From NCBI RefSeq assembly GCF_004296575.1, contig NZ_SAYT01000009.1, positions 88,057 through 152,056 of the forward strand: a stretch of 64,000 nt of DNA. Direction: 5' to 3'. The first letter of the stretch is position 1, and each line of letters starts with the position of its first letter. The notes under the pieces were generated by a model. That model saw only the letters and a program-made list of their open reading frames with translations, was not told the DNA's origin and did not search any database. The position numbers and the translations under genes are program-made. Of this stretch, positions 7,507 through 15,211 are shown one piece after another. This DNA comes from Dyella amyloliquefaciens (GTDB taxonomy: Bacteria > Pseudomonadota > Gammaproteobacteria > Xanthomonadales > Rhodanobacteraceae).

Positions 7507-9287
7507 TGACCCGATCCATCCGCATGACCTGGCTGGCCATGGCCGCCCTCGCCGTTGCCGCGCCCGCCTTGGCTGCACAGGACGCCGCCGCCCGCTTCAA
7601 GCAGATCTATGACACCGAATGGGCCTGGCGTAACGGTCAGTCCGGGATTGCCTCTTCCGGCGAGGCGCAGCCCAATGGCGGGCGCCTGGACAATGTGGAT
7701 GCCGCCAGCCAGCAGAAGCGACAGGATTACTGGCAGAAGGTGCTGAAGGATCTCGACGGCGTCGACGTGAAGCAGCTGTCGCCGGAGGACCAGGTCAACT
7801 ACGCGATCTACCGTGCGCAGATCCAGAACCTGCTCGCCGTGCAGACGTTCAAGCAGTGGCAGATGCCGTTCAACAGCGACTCGGCGTTCTGGAGCGACCT
7901 CGGCTACGTGCTCGAAGGCGACAACTTGCGCACCGCGCAGGACTACAAGCATTACATCGAGCGCCTGGGCCAGGTGCCGTCGTACTTCAACCAGCAGATC
8001 GACAACATGCGGGACGGCCTTGCACGCGGCTTCAGCGTGCCGCGCGAGGTGCTCAATGGCCGCGACGTGTCGATCGCTGCTGTGGCCGACCTCAAGGATC
8101 CGACCAAGAGCAGCTTCTACAAGCCGTTCGAAAAAATGCCGACCTCGATCGCGCCCGCTGATGCGGCGAAGCTGCAGGACGAGGCGAAGCAGGTGATCGG
8201 CGGCAAGGTGATTCCGGCCTACAGCACCCTGCTCACCTTCTTCCGCAACGAGTACGTGCCCAAGGCGCGCACCACGCTCGCGGCCGAGTCCATGCCAGAC
8301 GGCAAGGCGTGGTATCGCCAGCAGATCATCGAATACACCACGCTCGATCTCGATCCCGACACCATCCACAAGGTGGGCACGGAGCAGGTGGCGAAGATCC
8401 ACGCCGAGATGGTGAAGACCATGCAGGAGACGGGCTTCAAGGGAAGCTTCGCCGACTTCCTGCACTTCCTGCGCACCGATCCGCAGTTCTACGCCAAGAC
8501 GCCCGACGAACTGCTGATGCGCACCGCCTGGGTGGCGAAGCAGGTGGACGCACAACTGGGCAAGGAGTTCGGTCGCCTGCCGCGCCAGCGCTTCGCCATC
8601 GTGCCGGTGCCGGCGGACATCGCGCCGTACTACACCTCCGGCCGCGGCGGCGCCTCGAGTTACCTGGTCAACACCTACGACCTGCCGTCCCGCCCGCTCT
8701 ACAACATGCCGGCGCTGACCCTGCATGAATCGGCGCCGGGTCACTCGCTGCAGCTGGCGCTGGCGGCGGAACAGAAGGGCCAGCCGGCGTTCCGCCGTGA
8801 AGGCTATATCTCCGCGTACGGTGAAGGCTGGGGCCTGTATTCCGAATACCTCGGCAACGAGATGGGCATCTACAAGACGCCCTATGACCGCTTTGGTTAT
8901 CTCACCTACCAGATGTGGCGCGCCTGCCGTCTCGTCGTCGACACCGGCATCCATCACCTCGGTTGGACGCGCCAGCAGGCGATCGACTTCATGACGCAGA
9001 ACACCGCGCTATCCGATCGCGAGATCGCCAACGAGGTTGATCGCTACATCAGCTGGCCTGGCCAGGCGCTGTCCTACGAACTGGGCTACCTGAAGATGCT
9101 CGAGCTGCGCCAGAAGGCCGAGCAGGCGCTGGGCACCAGGTTCGACGTGCGCCACTTCCACGACACCATCCTGCAGCTCGGCTCCGTGCCACTGCCGGTC
9201 CTGGAAAAGCGCATCGACCGCTTCATCGCCGACGGCGGCCCCGAGCCGGACTTCGGCTGCGATTGCGACAAGCCGAAGACTCCGTAA
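7506..9287 (+). CDS. DUF885 family secreted metallopeptidase-like protein
   Basis: A 593-aa protein with a cleavable signal peptide (cleavage near A-L-A-A-Q, about residue 23), so probably periplasmic. The DUF885 signature H-E-S-A-P-G-H is at 407-413, followed by acidic residues in E-G-W-G-L-Y-S-E-Y (440-448). These match the zinc-ligand arrangement proposed for the family and make a peptidase role plausible. The GTG start overlaps the SulP stop by one base; GGGAAA upstream serves as a modest ribosome binding site. The C-terminus is Cys-containing (F-G-C-D-C-D-K). The family is common in Xanthomonadales but poorly characterised. Confidence 0.88.
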   Translation: MTRSIRMTWLAMAALAVAAPALAAQDAAARFKQIYDTEWAWRNGQSGIASSGEAQPNGGRLDNVDAASQQKRQDYWQKVLKDLDGVDVKQLSPEDQVNYAIYRAQIQNLLAVQTFKQWQMPFNSDSAFWSDLGYVLEGDNLRTAQDYKHYIERLGQVPSYFNQQIDNMRDGLARGFSVPREVLNGRDVSIAAVADLKDPTKSSFYKPFEKMPTSIAPADAAKLQDEAKQVIGGKVIPAYSTLLTFFRNEYVPKARTTLAAESMPDGKAWYRQQIIEYTTLDLDPDTIHKVGTEQVAKIHAEMVKTMQETGFKGSFADFLHFLRTDPQFYAKTPDELLMRTAWVAKQVDAQLGKEFGRLPRQRFAIVPVPADIAPYYTSGRGGASSYLVNTYDLPSRPLYNMPALTLHESAPGHSLQLALAAEQKGQPAFRREGYISAYGEGWGLYSEYLGNEMGIYKTPYDRFGYLTYQMWRACRLVVDTGIHHLGWTRQQAIDFMTQNTALSDREIANEVDRYISWPGQALSYELGYLKMLELRQKAEQALGTRFDVRHFHDTILQLGSVPLPVLEKRIDRFIADGGPEPDFGCDCDKPKTP

Positions 9288-9485
9288 TCACACGTGGCTA
9301 CGCCCTCTCTCTCCTGCAGTTGCTGCCAAGGCAACCTGCGGAGGGAGGGGTGTAGTGCGGGTAGTGAAGATCGCTGACCCATAGCAACTCACCGTTTGAA
9401 CCAGCTTTGAGGCCCGCCTGCCTCCTCGGAAAAGCAGCTAAGCTCCAACGCCATCGCCAGACACCGTTTCAGGGGGAACGAGGTT

Positions 9486-10721
9486 ATGAGTGACATGCAG
9501 GGAGTGCTGGACAAGGACTGGCACAAGGACATCCGTTACCCGTTGGTCTATCGGGTAACGACCGGTCAGAAGATCGCTTGCGGGTTTTTGGGCTTGCTGT
9601 TCGGTGCCATGGGCATCGGCCTGTTTTATCTGGCGCAGAACGGACGCTCCGATGGCGCCTCCGGCGCCTTTCTCGGCTTCGTGGCCATGTGCCTTCTGGC
9701 TATTCCCGTCTACGCCCTCGCTTACGCCATGAACGCCCGGGTGACGCTGGAGGCGCGAGCCATCGAAGTCCGCGGTGCCTTTGGCACGCGGCGGTTGGAA
9801 ACGGGGGACATCGTGGGCCGTCGCCTGGTCAGCGGGCGCAGCGTGGTCTATCCCGTAATCGTCCCGAAGCAAGGGCGCCCGCTCAGGCTTACCCGCGCGA
9901 CGTTCGGCCTCGACGACCGCTTCAACGCCTGGTTCAGCGCCTTGCCTGACTTAGACGAGCAGGAGCGGGCGTCGACCCTGGCGATGGTCGAGCAGGACGC
10001 CACGCTGGGCAGCAACGCGCAGGAGCGCCTGTCGAAACTGGAAAAGGCGAAGCAGACCGCCAAGGTGCTCAACCTGCTGCCGATGGCCCTGCTGGCGTGG
10101 GGCTTCGTGTATCCCAGGCCGTATGCCGCGATGATCGCCTGTGCCGCACTGATGCCGTGGTTGGCGATCGGTCTCTCGTGGGCAAAGCCGAACCTGTTCC
10201 AACTCGATGGCAAGCAACGCGATGTGCGCCCGAACCTCGCCACTCTGTTGATCATGCCGCCGCTGGTGCTGGCGATGCGCGCGCTGTTCGACGTCCACGT
10301 CATCGACATCAAGCAGCTGTTGCTGTGGGGTTCGCTGTTGGGGATGCCGCTTTGCCTGGCGGTCGTGATGGCGCCGAAGGCGGCGTCGTCCACGACCCCA
10401 AAGCCGTGGGCGCTGCCTCTCGTCATGTTGCCCTTCATGGCGGCCTATGGGGTCGGCCTGCTGGCGCTCGTCGATACGATGTGGGACGACGCACCCGTCC
10501 AGGTGTTCCAGACTTCGATCACCGGCAAGCATGTGAGCCACGGCAGATCCACCACCTACGAGGTCTATCTGGCGCCGTGGGGTGACACCATCGACGACGA
10601 CAGCGTCATGGTGTCACGCGCCTACTTCGACGCCGTGAACCAAGGCGACATGGTTTGCGTCCGCCTTCATCCCGGCAGGTTCGGCCTACGCTGGATGCAG
10701 TTGGGCAGTTGCCGCCAGTAG
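9486..10721 (+). CDS. Hypothetical multi-pass membrane protein (411 aa)
   Basis: I do not recognise a named family. Hydrophobic segments occur near residues 31-53 and 60-82, then a soluble stretch of about 100 residues (PH-like or EbsA-like in feel, unproven), then four to five further membrane segments from about 185 to 335. The soluble C-terminal tail of about 75 residues contains V-S-H-G-R-S-T-T-Y-E-V. The two-TM plus soluble-sheet layout resembles membrane-anchored PH-domain proteins, but this is only an impression. It follows DUF885 after a 198-bp gap with a GGGGGAACGAGG ribosome binding site, and converges on the START-like gene. Confidence 0.75.
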   Translation: MSDMQGVLDKDWHKDIRYPLVYRVTTGQKIACGFLGLLFGAMGIGLFYLAQNGRSDGASGAFLGFVAMCLLAIPVYALAYAMNARVTLEARAIEVRGAFGTRRLETGDIVGRRLVSGRSVVYPVIVPKQGRPLRLTRATFGLDDRFNAWFSALPDLDEQERASTLAMVEQDATLGSNAQERLSKLEKAKQTAKVLNLLPMALLAWGFVYPRPYAAMIACAALMPWLAIGLSWAKPNLFQLDGKQRDVRPNLATLLIMPPLVLAMRALFDVHVIDIKQLLLWGSLLGMPLCLAVVMAPKAASSTTPKPWALPLVMLPFMAAYGVGLLALVDTMWDDAPVQVFQTSITGKHVSHGRSTTYEVYLAPWGDTIDDDSVMVSRAYFDAVNQGDMVCVRLHPGRFGLRWMQLGSCRQ

Positions 10722-10751
10722 CCGCATGACGCCTGCCTTGCCTGGCGAAGA

Positions 10752-11291
10752 TCAAGGCTTGGCGGGCTGGGCTTTGCCGGTTTCCAGATAGCTCTGCAAG
10801 CGCTGCAGCTGCGCCATCAGTACGCCGTCAATCGACGGGGCGAGCTTGTCCAGCCCGCTGCTGCCTGAGCCATTCACGCGGTACTCGAACTGCAGCGCAG
10901 TGCCATCGCCCGACGGCTTGAGTGCAAACGTCATCACCCCTTGCACCGCCATGCTTTGCAGCGGGCCCAGTGCCGTATCCAATCGCAGCAGTTTGCCCGG
11001 GTTTGCCCAGATCACGCGCCCGTGGGCCACGCTCTGCGTAGCCCAGCGTTCGCAGAAACAGCCACCCGCCACGGATTGCATGCTGAGGTTCGTGGCATCG
11101 CCGGAATAGGTGTGTTCGCCGTCCCACCAGCGGCCGATGTCGATCAGCGCGGCGTATACCTTGTTCGGCGACGCCTGGATCGTCCGCGCATTGACGATCA
11201 GCAGATGGTCCGCGCTGGATTCCTTGACCTCGGCGTGCGCGCTGATCGAGCAGGCGACGGACGCCACGACAAGCAGGGGCAGGGCACGCAT
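10752..11291 (-). CDS. Secreted START-like (SRPBCC/AHSA1-type) protein
   Basis: A 179-aa product with a clear signal peptide (M-R-A-L-P-L-L-V-V-A-S, cleavage after S-A-H-A). The mature part reads like a helix-grip fold: I-Q-A-S-P-N-K-V-Y-A-A-L near its start, G-G-x-F-x-E-R-W in the middle, and a long C-terminal helix. These domains bind hydrophobic ligands in a central cavity; no ligand can be named. The ATG at 11291 follows GGGAGAA. The upstream open frame lacks any protein-like character. It converges with the preceding membrane protein and diverges from the Xre antitoxin. Confidence 0.82.
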   Translation of the reverse strand: MRALPLLVVASVACSISAHAEVKESSADHLLIVNARTIQASPNKVYAALIDIGRWWDGEHTYSGDATNLSMQSVAGGCFCERWATQSVAHGRVIWANPGKLLRLDTALGPLQSMAVQGVMTFALKPSGDGTALQFEYRVNGSGSSGLDKLAPSIDGVLMAQLQRLQSYLETGKAQPAKP

Positions 11292-11468
11292 GGTGTTCTC
11301 CCGCAACGAAGGCGGCAGGAGTATGCGCGGGGTGTTGGGTGCCCCATATAGGCTGGTTGGCGTAGAGGCTTTCGTCGGGCGGAGGTGCGGACGGTTGGTT
11401 ACGGGCGGGGGAGTCCGGGTGGAGTCGGTCCGGCCGTACAGGCTGCTGGCGAAAACTTCACCAATGCA

Positions 11469-11492
11469 GTATATTGACATCAAGGTTTATAC
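11469..11492 (+). promoter_or_regulatory. AT-rich inverted repeat, candidate Xre/RES autoregulatory operator
   Basis: GTATA-N14-TATAC lies 12 bp upstream of the antitoxin ATG in otherwise GC-rich DNA and overlaps a TATATT that could serve as a -10 element. Toxin-antitoxin operons of this class are normally repressed by their antitoxin at such sites. Assignment is by position and symmetry only. Confidence 0.45.
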
Positions 11493-11504
11493 GGAGAGTA
11501 CGCC

Positions 11505-11903
11505 ATGGCTGCACATCTCCAGTCCGACGCCATCCCGGCGGCCGATCTGAGCGGCCCCGCCCTGCGCGGCTTCTTCAACCTCGCCGAACGCTGGAACCTG
11601 CGCATCGCCGACCAGCGCCGCCTGTTGGGCGATCCGCCGGAATCCACCTTCTACAAGTGGAAGCGTCTGCAGGAAGGCACGCTCGGCCGCGACACGCTCG
11701 AGCGCATCAGCTACCTGCTCGGCATCTGGAAAGACCTGCAGATCCTGTTCCCGGACCCCAAGCAGGCCGATGAATGGGTCCACCGCGCCAACCAGGCATC
11801 GCTGTTCGGCGGACAGTCGGCCTTGCAGCGCATGTTGTCGGGCAACGTGGCCGACCTGTATGTGGTTCGCCAGTATCTGGACGCCCAGCGCGGCTGGAAC
11901 TGA
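11505..11903 (+). CDS. Xre/MbcA/ParS-type antitoxin
   Basis: A 132-aa protein with an N-terminal Xre-like HTH (residues about 25-75, with S-T-F-Y-K-W-K and L-E-R-I-S-Y-L-L-G-I) and a C-terminal toxin-binding DUF2384 domain. The latter is recognised from L-F-G-G-Q-S-A-L-Q-R-M-L followed by V-R-Q-Y-L-D-A-Q-R-G-W. These antitoxins plug the active site of a RES-domain toxin and repress their own promoter. The RES gene follows in the same direction, but after 174 bp, which is unusually far. GGAGAG precedes the start. Confidence 0.9.
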   Translation: MAAHLQSDAIPAADLSGPALRGFFNLAERWNLRIADQRRLLGDPPESTFYKWKRLQEGTLGRDTLERISYLLGIWKDLQILFPDPKQADEWVHRANQASLFGGQSALQRMLSGNVADLYVVRQYLDAQRGWN

Positions 11904-12077
11904 AGACTGCGCGGCAGCCTCGCGTTGCGAAGGACGAGGCCCGCTGTGCGAGACGCATTCGCTCGCAGGGTGTCAGCCGAATCTCACGGGCAACCAGCGT
12001 GCGGCCCACGTCGCAGCTGGCGATACGGGTGCCCGCCATACTTCCACCTCTGGCAGACAGCGTGAGTAGCACTCGTC

Positions 12078-12761
12078 ATGGCAGACATTCCACCACTCAA
12101 ACGCGTTCGCTGGAGCCAGGCGTATCGCATCGTGCCCAGCCGCTTTCCGCCGGTGGGCGTGTTCGATCGCATCGCTGCACCGGGCGACCTGGAAGCGCTC
12201 TACGCGATCGAAGCGATGACCAATCCGCGCCTGCGCGACGAACTGGGCCAGTTGCCGCTCGTTCCGAGGGAGCGACGCATCAGCGGTCCCGGCAGTACGC
12301 CGGTGATGGCGGCGTTCACCCACCTCAATCCCGAAGGCAGTCGTTTCTCCGACGGCAGCTGGGGCGTGTTCTACGCGGGGCACAGCATTGCCACGGCGGT
12401 GGAGGAAACGGTGTATCACCGCGAGCGCTTTCTCGCCGCCACCGCGGAGCCACCCTGCGATATCGAAATGCGCTGTTATCGCACCAGCATCCAGGCCAGG
12501 CTGCACGACCTGCGTGGTGGCTGGAAAGCCGAGCACGATCCCGACCACTACGCCGCGGGCGTTGCTTTGGCGCGCCGCCTACGCAACGAAGGTTCGGACG
12601 GCCTCGTGTACGACAGCGTGCGCCATCGTGGCGGCGAATGCGTGGCTGTGTTCTACCCGGATCGCGTAGCACCCTGCGTGCAGGCACAGCACCTGATGTA
12701 TCGCTGGGACGGCAAGCGCATCGCCCAGGTACTCACGGTGGATGAGTGGAAGCGCGGATGA
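12078..12761 (+). CDS. RES-domain toxin (NAD+-degrading family)
   Basis: A 227-aa RES protein. The domain is recognised from the N-terminal Y-R-I-V-P-S-R-F, the central Y-A-G-H-S-I-A-T-A-V-E-E-T-V-Y-H with its conserved Glu, and the C-terminal D-G-L-V-Y-D-S-V-R-H-R-G-G containing the conserved Ser. Characterised RES toxins (for example the Pseudomonas putida Xre-RES and mycobacterial MbcT systems) degrade NAD+ and arrest growth. An in-frame stop lies 15 bp before the ATG at 12078, so this start is firm. The domain appears complete. Spacing of 174 bp from the antitoxin suggests separate translation or an extra regulatory element. Confidence 0.9.
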   Translation: MADIPPLKRVRWSQAYRIVPSRFPPVGVFDRIAAPGDLEALYAIEAMTNPRLRDELGQLPLVPRERRISGPGSTPVMAAFTHLNPEGSRFSDGSWGVFYAGHSIATAVEETVYHRERFLAATAEPPCDIEMRCYRTSIQARLHDLRGGWKAEHDPDHYAAGVALARRLRNEGSDGLVYDSVRHRGGECVAVFYPDRVAPCVQAQHLMYRWDGKRIAQVLTVDEWKRG

Positions 12762-12789
12762 ACTCGTAACGGGTCGTCACAAAGAAAAA

Positions 12790-12812
12790 GGGCCTCCCAT
12801 GACGGGAGGCCC
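12790..12812 (-). terminator. Rho-independent terminator of ompW
   Basis: Perfect 9-bp stem GGGCCTCCC / GGGAGGCCC with a 5-nt loop. On the minus strand it is followed by CTTTTTCTTTG, a good T-rich tail. It lies 36 bp beyond the ompW stop. Confidence 0.85.
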
Positions 12813-12848
12813 ACCCGGCATCCTTGCCGGAAGCCCTTTCCAAGGAAA

Positions 12849-13466
12849 TCAGAAGCGGTAGCCGAGGCTCACGCCGTAGACGAGCGGATCGATCTTGGCG
12901 GTGCCGACCTTGGCGCCGTTGACGTGCACATCGCTCTCGATGTCGACCCAGCGCAGGTCGGCGGTGAAGAGCCACTTCGGCGAGAGCTTCACGTCGATGC
13001 CGGCGTGTGCGGCCACGCCCCAGCTGTTGTCGATGCTGACGCTGGCGCCCTTGAGTGCACCGGTGCCCTTGGTGTCGAAGAAGTTGGTGTAGTTCACGCC
13101 CACGCCCACGAACGGTGACACCTGGCTATCGGGAAGGAAGTGATAGTTGATGCCCAGGGTCGGCGGCAGTTGCTTGGTCTGCGCGACCTTGCCCACGCCA
13201 GACAGCTTCACGTCGTGCTGGAACGGCCAGGCCGCCAGCAGGTCCACGCCGAGGTTCGGCGTGATCATGTATTCGATGCTGCCGGTCGGACGCACGCTGG
13301 TGCTGGTGGTCGAACGGGCGCCGGCCAGGTTGCCGGTGTTGCTCTTGGGATCAACCGCGTGCGCACCGAAGCGCACGACCCAGTTGTCGTTGCTGTCGGC
13401 ATGGGCGGCGGGAGCGGCAACGGCGCCGAGGACTGCGGCGATGACGAGGGGAAGCAGAACTTTCAT
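12849..13466 (-). CDS. ompW: OmpW family outer membrane protein
   Basis: A 205-aa protein with a signal peptide (M-K-V-L-L-P-L-V-I-A-A, cleavage after A-H-A) and alternating beta-strand segments. These include G-S-I-E-Y-M-I-T-P-N-L-G-V-D and V-S-P-F-V-G-V-G-V-N-Y-T, and the protein ends in Y-R-F, the aromatic C-terminus needed for outer-membrane barrel assembly. OmpW forms an eight-stranded barrel with a hydrophobic channel and is often induced by oxygen limitation or stress. The ATG at 13466 gives a normal signal peptide; an alternative ATG lies 9 nt upstream. A near-consensus FNR-type site lies 66 bp upstream and a strong terminator follows, so it is likely monocistronic. Confidence 0.92.
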   Translation of the reverse strand: MKVLLPLVIAAVLGAVAAPAAHADSNDNWVVRFGAHAVDPKSNTGNLAGARSTTSTSVRPTGSIEYMITPNLGVDLLAAWPFQHDVKLSGVGKVAQTKQLPPTLGINYHFLPDSQVSPFVGVGVNYTNFFDTKGTGALKGASVSIDNSWGVAAHAGIDVKLSPKWLFTADLRWVDIESDVHVNGAKVGTAKIDPLVYGVSLGYRF

Positions 13467-13531
13467 GGGGCTCATCCGTGTGGGTATCGTTTCGAACGGG
13501 CCCATGCTCGTGAGAATTTCGTTGTGCGGTT

Positions 13532-13545
13532 TTGACTTGCATCAA
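13532..13545 (-). promoter_or_regulatory. FNR/Anr-type box upstream of ompW
   Basis: On the minus strand this reads TTGAT-GCAA-GTCAA, one mismatch from the FNR consensus TTGAT-N4-ATCAA. It is centred about 73 bp upstream of the ompW start codon. FNR control of ompW is known in Escherichia coli, and Anr controls the OmpW homologue in Pseudomonas, so the placement makes sense. Confidence 0.65.
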
Positions 13546-13592
13546 GCGAAACTGGGGCATACGGACGCATGCCCTGCAGCACCTCGAAAAGA

Positions 13593-13618
13593 AAAAGCCC
13601 GCCATTCGGCGGGCTTTT
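13593..13618. terminator. Bidirectional terminator downstream of phhA
   Basis: AAAAGCCCGCC / GGCGGGCTTTT is a perfect 11-bp stem with a 4-nt loop and A/T runs on both sides. It lies 24 bp past the phhA stop and upstream of ompW, so it insulates the two minus-strand units. Confidence 0.88.
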
Positions 13619-13641
13619 CGTGTTGATGATGCGTTGAGTGC

Positions 13642-14532
13642 TTACGTATCGGCGTTGGTCGCCCAACCCTCGCGATTGCCGCGCGTGAACACGCGGTCGC
13701 TGTCCAGCACGTCGCCCGCAGCATGCGGGTTTTCTTCGCGCAGCTTGGCGTAGATCGGCGTGAAGTCGGGATGAGTGGCTTCGAACAACTGCTCGAAGCT
13801 GTCGATCACGAAATAGGTTTGCTGGTAGGTGTCGATGCGGTAGCGCGTGCTCATCACGCGTTCCAGGCCGAAGCCGATGCGATTCGGCGAGGGCGAGTCC
13901 AGCGAGTAGATCGACTCGCCCTTCGAGCTGACGATGCCCGCGCCATAGATGCGCATGCCGTCCTTGGTGTTGATCAGGCCGAACTCCACCGTGTACCAGT
14001 ACAGGCGCGTGAGGTTCATCAGAGCTTCGGGGCCGATCGCGAAGGCCTTCATGCCGCCGCGGCCGTAGGCCTGCATGTAGTCGGCGAACACCGGGTTGAG
14101 CAGCAGCGGAACGTGGCCGAACAGGTCGTGGAACAGATCGGGCTCGCTGAGGTAGTCGAGCTGATCGGGCTTGCGGATCCACCAGCTCACCGGGAAACGG
14201 CGGTTGGCCAGGTGGTCGAAGAACACTTCATCGGGCAGCAGGCCTTCCACGGCGACCAGTTCCCAGCCGGTGGTCTCGCCCAACACCTTGTTGAGGTCGG
14301 CGAACTTCGGGATGCCGCCGTCACCCATGCCGAAACGCTCCACCCCATCCAGGAACTCCTGGCAGGCACGCCCCGGCAGTAGTTCGCGCTGGCGCTTGTA
14401 GAGGGTGTCCCACACCTCGTGGTCGGTCTCGGTGTAGTCCGCCCAGGGCTGTTCGACCACGCCGGTGGCGTACACCGGGACATAACCACGGTCGGTCTGG
14501 TGATGTTCGACGCGGCGGGGCGTGGTGCTCAT
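13642..14532 (-). CDS. phhA: Phenylalanine-4-hydroxylase
   Basis: This pterin-dependent, non-haem iron monooxygenase converts phenylalanine to tyrosine in the cytosol as the entry to aromatic amino-acid catabolism. The 296-aa length suits the bacterial single-domain enzyme. The iron ligands are visible as H135 and H140 in H-D-L-F-G-H and E183 in Y-T-V-E-F-G. No regulatory ACT domain is present. A pterin carbinolamine dehydratase gene, often adjacent in other genomes, is not in this window. It is divergent from an Lrp-family gene across 148 bp containing a perfect inverted repeat, which points to regulation by that neighbour. Confidence 0.96.
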   Translation of the reverse strand: MSTTPRRVEHHQTDRGYVPVYATGVVEQPWADYTETDHEVWDTLYKRQRELLPGRACQEFLDGVERFGMGDGGIPKFADLNKVLGETTGWELVAVEGLLPDEVFFDHLANRRFPVSWWIRKPDQLDYLSEPDLFHDLFGHVPLLLNPVFADYMQAYGRGGMKAFAIGPEALMNLTRLYWYTVEFGLINTKDGMRIYGAGIVSSKGESIYSLDSPSPNRIGFGLERVMSTRYRIDTYQQTYFVIDSFEQLFEATHPDFTPIYAKLREENPHAAGDVLDSDRVFTRGNREGWATNADT

Positions 14533-14609
14533 GGCGGGCTCCTGGCAGCTGGGGCCGGGTAAGGGGAGGATGGCTCAGCATACGGCCGTTGCCGCGCACG
14601 AAGATTGTT

Positions 14610-14642
14610 TTATTGCTTCATGACCACGCATTTAAGCAATAA
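14610..14642. promoter_or_regulatory. Inverted repeat between phhA and the Lrp-family gene
   Basis: TTATTGCTT-N15-AAGCAATAA forms a perfect 9-bp inverted repeat in an AT-rich island, with further partial symmetry (AAGATT ... AATCTT) outside it. It lies 78 bp upstream of phhA and 39 bp upstream of the regulator. This is the most probable operator for the Lrp/AsnC protein. Confidence 0.65.
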
Positions 14643-14680
14643 TCTTGCGTCTTAGACTCGATATTCGGATATTCATTGCC

Positions 14681-15157
14681 ATGCCCAACCTGGACCGTAC
14701 CGACCTGCGCATTCTCGCGGTGCTGCAGAGCGATGGCCGCATCACCAATGCCGAACTGGCCGAGAAGGTCAGCCTGTCGCCGTCGGCCTGCCTGCGGCGC
14801 CTGCAGCGGCTGGAGTCCGACGGCATCCTCACCGGCTATACCGCCCAGGTGGATCCCCAGGCGGTGGGTCTTGGGCTGCAGGCCTTCGTGCGCGTGCAGC
14901 TGACCAAGCACGAAAGCGCCGCGGTGGAACGCTTCGTGGAGCTGGTCAATGGCTGGGACGAAGTCGTGGCGTGCTATGCGCTCACGGGTGACATGGACTA
15001 CCTGCTGCACGTCTTCGTGGCGGACCTGCAGGATTTTTCGAGGTTCCTGCTCGACCGGTTGCTGAACGCCGCAGGCGTGGCTGACGTCAATTCCAGCTTC
15101 GTCCTGCGTACCGTGAAGCGATCGGCTGCTTTACCGCTGAATCCTGTGGAACGCTGA
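14681..15157 (+). CDS. Lrp/AsnC family transcriptional regulator
   Basis: A 158-aa protein with the classic Lrp layout. An N-terminal HTH (residues 4-55: D-R-T-D-L-R-I-L, then N-A-E-L-A-E-K-V-S-L-S-P-S-A-C-L-R-R) is followed by an alpha/beta ligand-binding RAM domain (about 65-150, with C-Y-A-L-T-G-D-M-D-Y-L-L). The first in-frame start is a TTG 36 nt earlier, but the ATG at 14681 begins the conserved N-terminus. Divergence from phhA suggests that it senses phenylalanine or tyrosine and controls that gene, in analogy to other Lrp-type catabolic regulators (inference). Confidence 0.92.
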   Translation: MPNLDRTDLRILAVLQSDGRITNAELAEKVSLSPSACLRRLQRLESDGILTGYTAQVDPQAVGLGLQAFVRVQLTKHESAAVERFVELVNGWDEVVACYALTGDMDYLLHVFVADLQDFSRFLLDRLLNAAGVADVNSSFVLRTVKRSAALPLNPVER

Positions 15158-15211
15158 AGCATGGGCGCGGGGCACAGGATCGGCCCGACTAACGCTAAAC
15201 TAACTGGACTG

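Noticed and set aside
6936..8957. 673-codon minus-strand frame opposite SulP and DUF885 genes
   Set aside because: No domain or ribosome binding site; codon bias belongs to the plus-strand genes.
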